DNA of 64,000 bases from Chitinophagales bacterium (GTDB lineage: Bacteria; Bacteroidota; Bacteroidia; Chitinophagales; Chitinophagaceae), in assembly GCA_017303415.1 (NCBI GenBank), contig JAFLBJ010000001.1, positions 2,480,001 to 2,544,000 of the forward strand, in the 5' to 3' direction. A program made the translations under genes and the position numbers. Below the pieces are notes generated by a model. That model was not told the DNA's origin. It made no database searches and worked only from the letters and a program-made list of their open reading frames with translations. Of the stretch, positions 8,544-16,578 are shown piece by piece (the first letter of the stretch is position 1; each line of letters opens with the position of its first letter).

Positions 8544-9401
8544 TTATCCCAGGTATGCTTTGAGCGCGTTGCTGTAGCGGGCTTTTTGGAGCCGCTTTAT
8601 CGCTCTTTCTTTGATCTGGCGGATACGTTCCTTGGTCAGGTCGTATTTCTGCCCGATCTGTTCGATGGTAACCCCATTTTCGCCATCAAGGCCAAAATAG
8701 GCGTTTACGATCTCTGCTTCCCGGGGGCTGAGGGATTTCAGGATCCGGCGAATCTCATTCCGCAGGGAGTCCTTCATTACATCCTCATCCGTATCGTCAC
8801 TTCCTTCCAGCAGGTCACCCATGGCCACATCTTCAGCCTCGTGCACGGGGGCATCCAGGGAGGTGTGACGGGTATTGCTTTGGAAAATATTGTTGATCTC
8901 TGTTTCGCTCATTTCCAGGATATCCGCCAGTTCTTCGGTACTGGGTTCACGCTCGAACTCCTGCTCAAAAGCCATATAGGCTTTATTGGCCTTATTATAG
9001 GTACCGATCTTGTTTTGGGGCAAACGCACCAATCTCCCCTGTTCGGCCAAAGCCTGAAGGATTGATTGACGAATCCACCATACGGCATAAGAAATGAACT
9101 TAAACCCTTTGGTCTCGTCAAAACGCTGGGCAGCCTTGATCAAACCGAGGTTACCCTCATTGATCAGGTCGCTCAGGGAAAGACCCTGATGTTGATACTG
9201 TTTTGCTACCGAAACCACGAAGCGAAGGTTTGCCTGAACCAATTTATCCAGGGCTTTTTGGTCGCCCATTTTGATCCGTTGGGCCAAAGTTGTCTCTTCC
9301 TCGGGCGTGATCATAGGGATCTTCGAAATTTCCTGCAAATACTTTTCTACGGCCTGAGAATCCCTGTTCGTGATCTGGGTAGCGATTTTAAGCTGCCTCA
9401 T
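8544..9401 (-). CDS. rpoD: Primary RNA polymerase sigma factor RpoD (Bacteroidota short form)
   Basis: Housekeeping sigma-70 factor directing RNA polymerase to TTTG/TAnnTTTG promoters. The 285-aa protein lacks region 1.1 and the nonconserved region, as is normal in Bacteroidota. Visible parts are region 1.2 (DSQAVEKYLQEISKIPMIT), region 2 (LVQANLRFVVSVAKQYQHQGLSLSDLINEGNLGLIKAAQRFDETKGFKFISYAVWWIRQSI), region 3 and region 4 with the helix-turn-helix VTIEQIGQKYDLTKERIRQIKERAIKRL. It is flanked by its own terminator and by a TATTTTTG promoter at 9490-9497, so it is probably monocistronic. Confidence 0.97.
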   Translation of the reverse strand: MRQLKIATQITNRDSQAVEKYLQEISKIPMITPEEETTLAQRIKMGDQKALDKLVQANLRFVVSVAKQYQHQGLSLSDLINEGNLGLIKAAQRFDETKGFKFISYAVWWIRQSILQALAEQGRLVRLPQNKIGTYNKANKAYMAFEQEFEREPSTEELADILEMSETEINNIFQSNTRHTSLDAPVHEAEDVAMGDLLEGSDDTDEDVMKDSLRNEIRRILKSLSPREAEIVNAYFGLDGENGVTIEQIGQKYDLTKERIRQIKERAIKRLQKARYSNALKAYLG

Positions 9402-9489
9402 ACTGATTAATTACTTGATAAACGATTAATTGTACTGGTTTGTTCAAGGAAGATGAAAAGGATAAGTTAATACCGTCGTGGACTGTCTG

Positions 9490-9497
9490 CAAAAATA
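9490..9497 (-). promoter_or_regulatory. Candidate rpoD -7 box (TATTTTTG)
   Basis: A perfect TAnnTTTG match on the minus strand, 89 nt upstream of the rpoD ATG in a 150-nt gap. No clean -33 TTTG is seen at 19-21 nt upstream. Confidence 0.45.
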
Positions 9498-9551
9498 CAC
9501 TTCAATTCCCGTTTCTCATAACGGTTGTGGAAAAATCTTTGGTTTACAGCG

Positions 9552-10856
9552 TCAGTCGGTGGACATCTTTTCCTTTTTGTCCCTGGTTCGCAGATAGAGA
9601 AACAGGCCGATTCCCAGTAAAACGAGGCCGGTGGAGATAATTTCCGCCTGTGTGGGCTTAATACCGCCCCAATCCAGCTTGTTGTTCACCCGTATCTTTT
9701 CGATGAGAAACCTCTCCAATCCGTTCAGGATCAGGTAAACAGAGAACATTTGACCCGGCATTCTCATCCGTTTCCGGAAGGCCCAGAGACCCCCAAAAAG
9801 CAGGAGGCAAACTATCGTTTCATAAAAGGGGGTTGGATAAACGGGTATAGGCAGGTGATTACAGAATTTTTCGTCGGTACAGCCAGCCAGTTGCATCCCC
9901 TCTTCGTTTACGTTGTGGGGATAATCATAGGCTATCACCCAATCGGGCAGAAAACCCATCCAATCGGGTTTTACAAAAGATTTATGGGGTACTTCCGAAA
10001 GGGAGTCCACATCAAAATGGTTGAGATAATAGGTTGTATGCTCATTCAGGGTGGCTTCAAACTGGCCAGGCATGGCCCGGGTTACCACACCGGTTGAATC
10101 GGTGGCATAGGCAGAATTATAGATACCCCAGTCACCGTCACCGGCAACCTGGCAACCGATCCTTCCCACTGCATAGGCCATCATCAGGGCGGGTGCTGCT
10201 GCGTCGGCCAGGTGGCGCATACCGATCTGGTGTTTGCGGGCATACCACCAGATGGCCAAGGTGGCACAGATCAGGCCACCATAAAAGGTAAGCCCTGCTG
10301 GTGACAACAAATAATCACTGGGATGTTTGAGGAAATCCGACCAGTTTTCAAAAATGTCAAATAGTTTGGCACCCAGCAACCCAAATACCAGGGCAATGAT
10401 CGTGATCTCCCCTACCCGGTCGTGAGGCCAGATCCGCAATTTTCTTTTTTCCGGCTTGGGAAGTTTCTGCCGATTCTTCTCCCACCATTTCAGGCCGGCA
10501 AAAAAGAGTCCAAGTATGATACCCGCCGGCCAGTTGCCAATTGTAGAGAATATGAAAGCCTGCGGATCATCGGTAGCCGATGAACTCATCAGGAATAATC
10601 CCAAAATCTTATACCCCAATAAAAAACCCAACAGAAAATTTACCAGGATCTCCGAGGTTGTGGCTGGCTTGCCCACCATCACTTCTACCTCGGTTGGTTG
10701 TAATAATTTACTCTTTCGCTTTAATTCGATCGTTAACACCACAGCGGCCAGAATAAATGCCAGGGCTACAAAGAACCCAAAACTGTTCACATACCGAAGG
10801 AAAGGAACTTCCATCCCAAACAGATCCCTGAAGACATAATAGAGGTTTGGATACAT
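9552..10856 (-). CDS. lgt: Prolipoprotein diacylglyceryl transferase Lgt (long Bacteroidota form)
   Basis: Inner-membrane enzyme that attaches diacylglycerol to the lipobox cysteine of prolipoproteins. About 434 aa from the ATG at 10856 (MYPNLYYVFRDLFG), which matches the usual start in related genomes; an ATG 39 nt upstream is less likely. Several transmembrane helices are visible, with the signature AVGRIGCQVAGDGDWG holding the conserved Arg/Gly core, and the C-terminal LNGLERFLIEKIRVN. It is longer than the roughly 270-aa proteobacterial enzyme because of N-terminal helices and an insert of about 80 residues (ATDSTGVV to NHLPIPVYP). Lipoprotein substrates in this window include the DUF4249-type and GH13 proteins. 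Confidence 0.93.
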   Translation of the reverse strand: MYPNLYYVFRDLFGMEVPFLRYVNSFGFFVALAFILAAVVLTIELKRKSKLLQPTEVEVMVGKPATTSEILVNFLLGFLLGYKILGLFLMSSSATDDPQAFIFSTIGNWPAGIILGLFFAGLKWWEKNRQKLPKPEKRKLRIWPHDRVGEITIIALVFGLLGAKLFDIFENWSDFLKHPSDYLLSPAGLTFYGGLICATLAIWWYARKHQIGMRHLADAAAPALMMAYAVGRIGCQVAGDGDWGIYNSAYATDSTGVVTRAMPGQFEATLNEHTTYYLNHFDVDSLSEVPHKSFVKPDWMGFLPDWVIAYDYPHNVNEEGMQLAGCTDEKFCNHLPIPVYPTPFYETIVCLLLFGGLWAFRKRMRMPGQMFSVYLILNGLERFLIEKIRVNNKLDWGGIKPTQAEIISTGLVLLGIGLFLYLRTRDKKEKMSTD

Positions 10857-10879
10857 GGGGGAAAGATAGGGGATTTCGT

Positions 10880-10990
10880 TAAAAGCTGTTAGCAATTAGC
10901 CATTAGCTTTTAGTCCTTTTCTGATAAATAAAAAAATGTGGATAGTAAGTTACTAATAGCTAACAGCGAATTGCTAACAGCCAAAAGCAT
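10880..10990. repeat. Inverted repeat of TTAGC-type words (hairpin A)
   Basis: The left arm (about 10882-10914) and right arm (about 10950-10990) are imperfect reverse complements sharing GCTGTTAGCAATT and further TTAGC units. The right arm starts right after the bacilliredoxin stop. It lies between brxA and lgt, both on the minus strand. Confidence 0.75.
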
Positions 10991-10994
10991 CATT

Positions 10995-11408
10995 TTAGCA
11001 ATGTTCCTCAAATGCCGCCATCAGGTTGCTCGCGATCACCTGTGCAGGCCGTCCTTCGATCTGGTGCCTTTCGATAAAATGAACCAGTTTACCATCCTTA
11101 AAAAGGGCAATGGAAGGAGATGAAGGTGGATAAGGCAACAGGTGTTCCCTTAATTTCTTTACCGCATCCACATCAAAGCCCGCGAAGGTCGTGGTCAGGT
11201 GGTCTGGTTTTTTTGTACCATTGATCACCGCCATCAATACGCCCGGACGGGCAGTGCCGGCCGAACATCCACACACGGAATTGATCATCACCAGGGTGGT
11301 CCCGTTCTGGCCCAGTTGGGCATCCACTTCACCAGGCGTCAGTAATTCGGAAAAGCCGTTTTCAGTCAACTCTTCCTTCATCGGTATTACAATCTCTTCA
11401 GGATACAT
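10995..11408 (-). CDS. BrxA/BrxB family bacilliredoxin
   Basis: The 137-aa thioredoxin-fold protein carries the bacilliredoxin active site C46-G-C48 in the context MINSVCGCSAGTARPG. The ends MYPEEIVIPMKEEL and SPSIALFKDGKLVHFIERHQIEGRPA are typical of the YphP/YqiW (BrxA/BrxB) family. In Bacillus these enzymes remove bacillithiol from proteins, although whether this organism makes bacillithiol cannot be told here. Its start is 212 nt from the divergent hsp20 gene. A TAATTTTG -7 box lies at 11434-11441. The stop is followed at once by repeat A. Confidence 0.92.
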   Translation of the reverse strand: MYPEEIVIPMKEELTENGFSELLTPGEVDAQLGQNGTTLVMINSVCGCSAGTARPGVLMAVINGTKKPDHLTTTFAGFDVDAVKKLREHLLPYPPSSPSIALFKDGKLVHFIERHQIEGRPAQVIASNLMAAFEEHC

Positions 11409-11433
11409 ATAGTTTAGATAAAATTTTAAAATG

Positions 11434-11441
11434 CAAAATTA
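11434..11441 (-). promoter_or_regulatory. Candidate -7 box for bacilliredoxin (TAATTTTG)
   Basis: A perfect TAnnTTTG match on the minus strand, 26 nt upstream of the ATG. Confidence 0.4.
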
Positions 11442-11620
11442 TTGATTATTTGAATAACGAACCCACCTCGAAATAGTTATAAGTAATTATGGCAGAAATA
11501 TTTCCGCATTTCGGAAATTCTGTCGCTTCGCACATTCAATTCCTTCCATTTCGTCACAAGAAAAACATAAAATCCGGCATGGTACAGCCTTTGACGATAC
11601 TTTACCAAAACTAAAAAGTT

Positions 11621-12031
11621 ATGACACACGTAAGATTTAATAACAGACCCAGCCTCATTGACAGCATTTTTCAGGACCTGCCGGTATTTTTCAATGAAAC
11701 AACCAGCCGGATAACGGTTCCTGTGAATATTCGGGAAACAGCAGATGCCTACCAATTGGAAGTGGTGGCTCCTGGTTTTGAAAAAGCGGACTTCAAAGTC
11801 AACCTGGAGGGAAACCTCCTGACCATTTCGGTGGAAAAAACCCAGGAAAACAGGGAGGAAAAACTGTTGCGCCGGGAATATACCTTCCGGAATTTTAAGC
11901 GTTCTTTCACAATTGATGAGCAGATCGACGCAACCAGTATCCAGGCTTCCTACGTCAATGGTATACTGGCATTAAACCTTCCGAAGAAAAAAGAAGTCAA
12001 AGAAACAAGCAAAGCGATTGTTATCAACTAA
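11621..12031 (+). CDS. Hsp20/alpha-crystallin small heat shock protein
   Basis: ATP-independent holdase chaperone. The 136-aa protein has a short N-terminal arm (SLIDSIFQDLPVFF) and an alpha-crystallin domain from about residue 35 (VNIRETADAYQLEVVAPGFEKADFKVNLEGNLLTISVE). The conserved motif ASYVNGILALNLPKK is near 110, and the C-terminal tail AIVIN supplies an I-x-I/V-type anchoring motif. The start is preceded by an A-rich stretch, as is common in Bacteroidota. It is monocistronic, with a terminator at 12093-12126. No heat-shock operator is evident. Confidence 0.95.
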   Translation: MTHVRFNNRPSLIDSIFQDLPVFFNETTSRITVPVNIRETADAYQLEVVAPGFEKADFKVNLEGNLLTISVEKTQENREEKLLRREYTFRNFKRSFTIDEQIDATSIQASYVNGILALNLPKKKEVKETSKAIVIN

Positions 12032-12092
12032 TAAAGCATCTAATTGTTATAAAGCATTAAGAGTTTCTCATAAGCAGTTGGTTTTGGTTTAC

Positions 12093-12126
12093 ACCCCGTC
12101 CCGATTCTTCGGGATGGGTTTTTTTA
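12093..12126 (+). terminator. Rho-independent terminator of hsp20
   Basis: A stem of ACCCCGTCCCGA with TCGGGATGGGT around a TTCT loop, followed by seven T, 60 nt after the hsp20 stop. Confidence 0.85.
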
Positions 12127-12214
12127 TGCCTGCCCTGTTCAATTCTTTCTGGTTATATAATCCTTTATTTATAGTTATTTTGCATCCAATTAACCCCAAC
12201 AAAACAATTCAAGG

Positions 12215-13483
12215 ATGAAAAAGGCAGCCCTGATCTGGTGTTTGTTTTTCCTTTCAGAAAAGGCTTTGACCCAGGTAATTGCCCATAGGGATACCATTCC
12301 TGCTGTGGCTGTTCCGGAGAATACGGACACCCTGCTTCGGATTGTCAACCTGAATCCCTTTTTTACTCTCCATGTTGATTCTACACTTAATTATGGATTT
12401 CAGATCAATAAAGACCCGCGTGATTATTACTGGTATTTGAAAAATTCACCACTGGGTTTAAAAATCAATAAGGATAACGGGCTGATGACCTTTAAAGCGG
12501 AGAAATCATTCTTCCTGTCTGGCAAGCTTAAATATGATGTTGAATACAAGGTAAACCTGGGCGTACAGAACCTGCACAACCAACATGAATTTGTCGATAC
12601 CTCCATCACGCTTGTTTTTTACAATACCGAGATCATTCCATCCCGTGTTAAACCTACGGTAAGCAGCACCCTCTCGATCGATGAGGGCGAGCCATTGAAT
12701 TTCCGTGTCCTATGTGAGGCAGGCTCCTTCCCGATCGAAAATATTCTCTTTACCAGTTCTGAAACGATCTCCGGTTTCTCCCTGGTTGAAAAATGCAACG
12801 ATGAATTCACGTGGACACCGGGATATGATTTTGTCCGGGACAATGATGAAAGCAAACAACGCATCCTTTACCTGAATTTTATCGGAGCCACGCGGTTCCA
12901 GGCCAAGGATACAGCTACCATCAAACTGATCGTTCGCAATGCCCTGAACTACCCCTTGGTGAATCAGGAATTTGATCAGCTTGCCGATAATATCCGGACC
13001 TATGTATTGAAATTGAAGTACACCTTTCTCCAGTTGGATAAGCGGTTAAAAAAGACAAAGTCCACCCGTACGGCCTTTGACCTGACCTCCGGAACCTCTG
13101 CGCTGGCCGGTACCATCCTGAACACCTCGAACAGCGAGGGGGCCAAGAATACAGGAAAGGTCCTTCCCAGCGTAGGTGTTGCCCTGGTTCCTGTAAAGGA
13201 GGCCGCTGCACCCACCAAGATCGTTGAGCAGAACCAGGCTTCCCTGATCCGCACCTCGATCAAACGATTGGAATATATGGTCAATGATAATATGCGGGTG
13301 GGTGACAAGGATCCGGATATTCTCAAAAAAACAGCCAAGCTCAAGGAAGAATTAAAGCAGATACAGATCCAGCTCATTGATGTACCGGTCGAGCTCACCA
13401 ATAATATGTCGGCGGAAGAACTAAACCGGTATTTTACCAGTCCGAAAGTAAATAAGAAGTATCGGTTGAAGGGTGGAGCCTGA
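12215..13483 (+). CDS. Secreted protein with immunoglobulin-like/cadherin-like repeats, unknown function
   Basis: A 422-aa exported protein. An N-terminal signal peptide (MKKAALIWCLFFLSEKALTQ) leads into a β-rich region. Segments such as YYWYLKNSPLGLKINKDNGLMTFKA and ISGFSLVEKCNDEFTWTPGYDFV resemble the putative-Ig or cadherin-like domains of Bacteroidota surface proteins. These domains have the usual form in which a property is followed by an F-x-W-x-P strand. The C-terminal third is charged and helical (IRTYVLKLKYTFLQLDKRLKKTKST; ILKKTAKLKEELKQIQIQL), suggesting a coiled coil. I do not recognise the gene. It is convergent with the following NTF2-like gene, 3 nt apart. Confidence 0.75.
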   Translation: MKKAALIWCLFFLSEKALTQVIAHRDTIPAVAVPENTDTLLRIVNLNPFFTLHVDSTLNYGFQINKDPRDYYWYLKNSPLGLKINKDNGLMTFKAEKSFFLSGKLKYDVEYKVNLGVQNLHNQHEFVDTSITLVFYNTEIIPSRVKPTVSSTLSIDEGEPLNFRVLCEAGSFPIENILFTSSETISGFSLVEKCNDEFTWTPGYDFVRDNDESKQRILYLNFIGATRFQAKDTATIKLIVRNALNYPLVNQEFDQLADNIRTYVLKLKYTFLQLDKRLKKTKSTRTAFDLTSGTSALAGTILNTSNSEGAKNTGKVLPSVGVALVPVKEAAAPTKIVEQNQASLIRTSIKRLEYMVNDNMRVGDKDPDILKKTAKLKEELKQIQIQLIDVPVELTNNMSAEELNRYFTSPKVNKKYRLKGGA

Positions 13484-13486
13484 TGC

Positions 13487-13951
13487 TCACTCGCAGCCCT
13501 GCTTCCTCCTTGTATCGATCAGGTATTGGATCTTCCATACCCCTTTTATTCGAACAAGTTGAAAGCTATTGACCCCGCAATGGCTGAACTGCCCTTTATA
13601 ATAAAATTGATAGGGCGTCCATACGATGGCGAGAGGCCCATCGATGCGAATGGTTTCAAAACGTATGCGTTCATCGGCATCCCCAGGAGGAATGCTTGAG
13701 ATCGAGTTGATAAAATCGACCACCTTCTCATTTTTTACATCCACCCCTTCCCTGCCACGTACAATGGTTTGCAGGATCGCGCTATCACCAAAAGTTGACC
13801 GGATCATTTCCGGATCGGCCGATTTCATGCCTTTGAAAAGTTGGTTGACAACGGCCTTTACCGAATCCTCGGCCGTGGCCGGATTTGATTGGGCCCTGCT
13901 GAATGATTGTATCAGTAAAAACGATGTTAAGAAAAGCAAAAAGCGTTTCAT
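13487..13951 (-). CDS. Exported NTF2-like (SnoaL/lumazine-binding-type) protein
   Basis: The 154-aa protein has the signal peptide MKRFLLFLTSFLLIQSFSRAQ. An NTF2-like cone domain follows: AVVNQLFKGMKSADPEMIRSTFGDSAILQTI (helices and first strand), then IRFETIRIDGPLAIVWTPYQFYYKGQFSHCGVNSFQLVRIKGVWKIQYLIDTR. This matches the nuclear transport factor 2 superfamily members often named putative lumazine-binding. Such proteins bind small ligands or are catalytically diverse, so no substrate can be inferred. Its stop faces the preceding plus-strand gene. Confidence 0.82.
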   Translation of the reverse strand: MKRFLLFLTSFLLIQSFSRAQSNPATAEDSVKAVVNQLFKGMKSADPEMIRSTFGDSAILQTIVRGREGVDVKNEKVVDFINSISSIPPGDADERIRFETIRIDGPLAIVWTPYQFYYKGQFSHCGVNSFQLVRIKGVWKIQYLIDTRRKQGCE

Positions 13952-14089
13952 GTTAACGGGAATTAAGATTTAGCGGCAAAATGATTGCGGGAATAAAAGT
14001 AATTCTCTCCCGCATGAAGATGGAAAAAATTATACAAACGGTTATCCTCCTCGGTGTGATCGGGATGGCGGTGGCTTGCTGAGACCGGA

Positions 14090-15487
14090 CTAAACGTAGC
14101 CCAGGATCTTGAGCATGCTCTGGGCAGTCTGTTCCTTGGCATAGACCCAGTCCACCAGTTTTCCATTCTTATCCTGTCCAACAATGATGTGTTTGGGGGA
14201 AGGGATCAAACAGTGTTTGATACCCCCATAACCACTTATCTGGTCCTGGTAGGCGCCTGTATGGAAGAAACCAAGATAAAGCGGTTCTCCATTATTGACC
14301 TTGGGCAGGAATACTTCGTTGATATGTTCTTCGGAGTCGTAATAATCATGGCTGTCGCAGGTGATCCCACCCAATACCACGCGTTGGTATTCTGAATCCC
14401 ACTTATTGATCGGCAGCAGGAGAAAGCGTTCTCCAATGCCCCAGGTATCCGGTAAGGTGGTGATAAATGACGAATCGATCATGTACCAGTTCTCGCGGTC
14501 ATTTTGCACCTTCTCACCAATCACGCTGTAAATATGCGCCATGCTCTCGCCAACTGTATAGCTACCAAATTCGGTAAAGATATTGGGCATGGGAACCTTG
14601 GCCTTTTTACAGGCCACCTTGATATTCCGCACGATCTCATTGATCATGAATTGGTAGTCGTAATTAAAGCCCAGTGAATGTTTGATGGGGAATCCACCAC
14701 CGATATTGATTGAATCCAGTTCGGGGCAGATCTTCTTAAGCTGGCAATAGAGGTTGATGATCTTGTTCAACTCACTCCAGTAATAGATATCATCCTTGAT
14801 GCCTTTGTTCAGGAAGATATGAAGCATTTTAAGCTGGAACTTGCTTTCATATCCTTCGATCCGGTCCACATAGAATTCAAGGATATCCTTGGCCCTGATC
14901 CCCAGCCGGGAGGTATAGAAAGGGAACGTGGGTTCTTCCTCCGCGGCGACACGGATACCTAATTTGAAAGGAACCCGGACCGACTTGGCATATTCTTTTA
15001 ATTCATCCTTATTATCCAGTACGGGGATCACATTGGAAAAACCGGAATTCAATAATTGGGCAATGCGACGGGTGTACCCTTTTTGCTTATATCCGTTGCA
15101 AATGATATGGATATCCTTGGTGATCTTCTTTTTGTCGTACAGCTTTTTGATGATCTCAATATCATAAGCATAAGAGGTCTCCAGGTGGATATCGTGTTTG
15201 AGGGCTTCCTCCACCACAAAACTGAAATGGGAGCTCTTGGTGCAATAGCAATAAAAGTACTTCCCTTCATACCGGTGCTTTTTGATCGCGTTGTCAAACA
15301 TCTGCTTGGCCTTCTTGATCTGCATCCCGATCTTAGGGAGATAGGACAGTTTGAGGGGTGTTCCGTACTTGTCGATCAAACCTTTGATGTCGACTCCATT
15401 GAATTCGAGATACCCATCTTTTACTTCAAAACCATCCTGGGGGAAATCAAATGTTTGCTGGACGAGGTCGTGGTAGGTATTGTTCAT
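14090..15487 (-). CDS. speA: Arginine decarboxylase (fold III, PLP-dependent, Bacteroidota type)
   Basis: Converts arginine to agmatine, the first step of agmatine-dependent polyamine synthesis. The 465-aa protein is shorter than E. coli SpeA (about 630 aa) and matches the compact Bacteroidota form. The PLP Schiff-base Lys is probably K84 in YCYCTKSSHFSF, with the phosphate-binding INIGGGFPIKH and EFGSYTVGESMAHI strands. The C-terminal catalytic GGITCDSHDYYD contributes across the dimer. A TACATTTG -7 box sits at 15528-15535. No agmatine deiminase or carbamoylputrescine amidase gene is nearby. Confidence 0.92.
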   Translation of the reverse strand: MNNTYHDLVQQTFDFPQDGFEVKDGYLEFNGVDIKGLIDKYGTPLKLSYLPKIGMQIKKAKQMFDNAIKKHRYEGKYFYCYCTKSSHFSFVVEEALKHDIHLETSYAYDIEIIKKLYDKKKITKDIHIICNGYKQKGYTRRIAQLLNSGFSNVIPVLDNKDELKEYAKSVRVPFKLGIRVAAEEEPTFPFYTSRLGIRAKDILEFYVDRIEGYESKFQLKMLHIFLNKGIKDDIYYWSELNKIINLYCQLKKICPELDSINIGGGFPIKHSLGFNYDYQFMINEIVRNIKVACKKAKVPMPNIFTEFGSYTVGESMAHIYSVIGEKVQNDRENWYMIDSSFITTLPDTWGIGERFLLLPINKWDSEYQRVVLGGITCDSHDYYDSEEHINEVFLPKVNNGEPLYLGFFHTGAYQDQISGYGGIKHCLIPSPKHIIVGQDKNGKLVDWVYAKEQTAQSMLKILGYV

Positions 15488-15527
15488 TTACCGGTGCTGA
15501 GATTGGAAGTGATTGTTTTAACGGGTA

Positions 15528-15535
15528 CAAATGTA
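15528..15535 (-). promoter_or_regulatory. Candidate speA -7 box (TACATTTG)
   Basis: A perfect TAnnTTTG match on the minus strand, 41 nt upstream of the ATG. Confidence 0.4.
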
Positions 15536-15588
15536 ACGGATTGGTGAATTATCCGATATTTCATCTTAAAATTTTCCATTCGGGGGCT

Positions 15589-15648
15589 AAAAAAATAAAA
15601 TCCAGCCCGCAAAGCGGGCTGGATAGGAAATCAGCTTCGTCAAGCTGA
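15589..15648 (-). terminator. Terminator of the infC-rpmI-rplT operon (tandem hairpins)
   Basis: Just after rplT, a 7-bp hairpin (15631-15648, TCAGCTT/AAGCTGA) is followed by a perfect 11-bp hairpin ATCCAGCCCGC/GCGGGCTGGAT at 15600-15624. A T-rich run (TTTTATTTTTTT on the minus strand) comes after it. Confidence 0.88.
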
Positions 15649-15653
15649 ATAGC

Positions 15654-15998
15654 TTATTTTACCTGAGCCACGAGCGCCTTGAAGGTCTCGGGATTGTTCA
15701 TGGCCAGATCAGCCAGCACCTTGCGGTCGAGCTCGATGCCATTTTTGGCCAGCTTGTTGATAAATTCAGAATAGGTCAGTCCTTCCTCACGAACGGCCGC
15801 ATTGATACGGGCGATCCAGAGTTGGCGGTAAGACCTTTTCTTAAGTTTACGACCTACATAGCTATAGGTCATCCCTTTTTCTACTACGTTTTTGGCTACG
15901 GTATAGACATTCTTCCTTTTACCATAAAAGCCTTTGGCTTTCTTGAGAATCTTTTTTCTACGTGCTTTGGAAGCAGCGGAGTTTACGGAACGAGGCAT
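15654..15998 (-). CDS. rplT: 50S ribosomal protein L20
   Basis: The 114-aa primary-binding protein of the large subunit, which contacts 23S rRNA early in assembly. The N-terminal basic extension [30 protein letters not shown] and the globular [45 protein letters not shown] are diagnostic. It is the last gene of the thrS-infC-rpmI-rplT cluster, separated from rpmI by 140 nt that hold inverted repeat B. The terminator follows at once. Confidence 0.98.
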   Translation of the reverse strand: MPRSVNSAASKARRKKILKKAKGFYGKRKNVYTVAKNVVEKGMTYSYVGRKLKKRSYRQLWIARINAAVREEGLTYSEFINKLAKNGIELDRKVLADLAMNNPETFKALVAQVK

Positions 15999-16025
15999 AT
16001 GCGAATTTTTTGACTTTTGCTACTA

Positions 16026-16127
16026 TTACCTGTTAGCTTTTCGCTATCAGCTATAGTTTTTGATTTGATTTTCTACTTAATGCTGTTTTTACCTTATGAG
16101 CTGATAGCTAAAAGCTAATAGCCAAAG
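16026..16127. repeat. Inverted repeat of TTAGC/TATCAGC words (hairpin B)
   Basis: The left arm CTGTTAGCTTTTCGCTATCAG (16029-16049) pairs with the right arm CTGATAGCTAAAAGCTAATAG (16101-16121) with two or three mismatches. It lies inside the infC-rpmI-rplT operon, between rpmI and rplT, so it is probably not a full terminator. Confidence 0.78.
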
Positions 16128-16138
16128 GATAAAATTTG

Positions 16139-16336
16139 TTACTTCAGCCTCAACAGCCTTTTCACAAAATCGAGGTTCGACTTGTGAACCGTACCGTCGA
16201 TTCGCATACCTCTTTTTCGTTTAGTAGATTTCTTGGTGAGAATGTGTCGTTTGAACGACTTCTGGTGGGTGATCTTCCCGGTGCCAGTCACTTTAAAGCG
16301 CTTTTTGGCACTGGAATTCGTTTTTACCTTAGGCAT
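16139..16336 (-). CDS. rpmI: 50S ribosomal protein L35
   Basis: The 65-aa basic ribosomal protein with the family start [22 protein letters not shown] and the signature [17 protein letters not shown]. The length is normal. It lies between infC and rplT, as in nearly all bacteria. Unusually long gaps (242 nt to infC and 140 nt to rplT) each hold an inverted repeat. Confidence 0.97.
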   Translation of the reverse strand: MPKVKTNSSAKKRFKVTGTGKITHQKSFKRHILTKKSTKRKRGMRIDGTVHKSNLDFVKRLLRLK

Positions 16337-16435
16337 TTTAGAATGCTTTAATTATGAATCCTTTGAGGCGTTCCCGGACATCCGGGACCCTTGTCGGGCC
16401 TGTTTAGGAAATGGAGCGCAAAGGTAGGAGAAAAT

Positions 16436-16578
16436 TAGAAATAAATAAGAAATAAGGAAGATAAAATAAGGAATAAGGAAGTGACGAAATATTTTTATTA
16501 AATCATTGATAATCAATGTTAATAAAACTAAAATCCCACTTTCTTATTCCTTATTTTCTGTTCTTTATTCCTTATTTC
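16436..16578. repeat. Inverted repeat of AATAAGG words (hairpin C)
   Basis: The left arm (about 16436-16483) is made of AAATAAGAAATAAGGAAG-like words and the right arm (about 16540-16578) of CTTATTCCTTATTTTCTG-like words. They are near-perfect reverse complements in blocks. The right arm begins directly after the infC stop codon. Confidence 0.8.
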
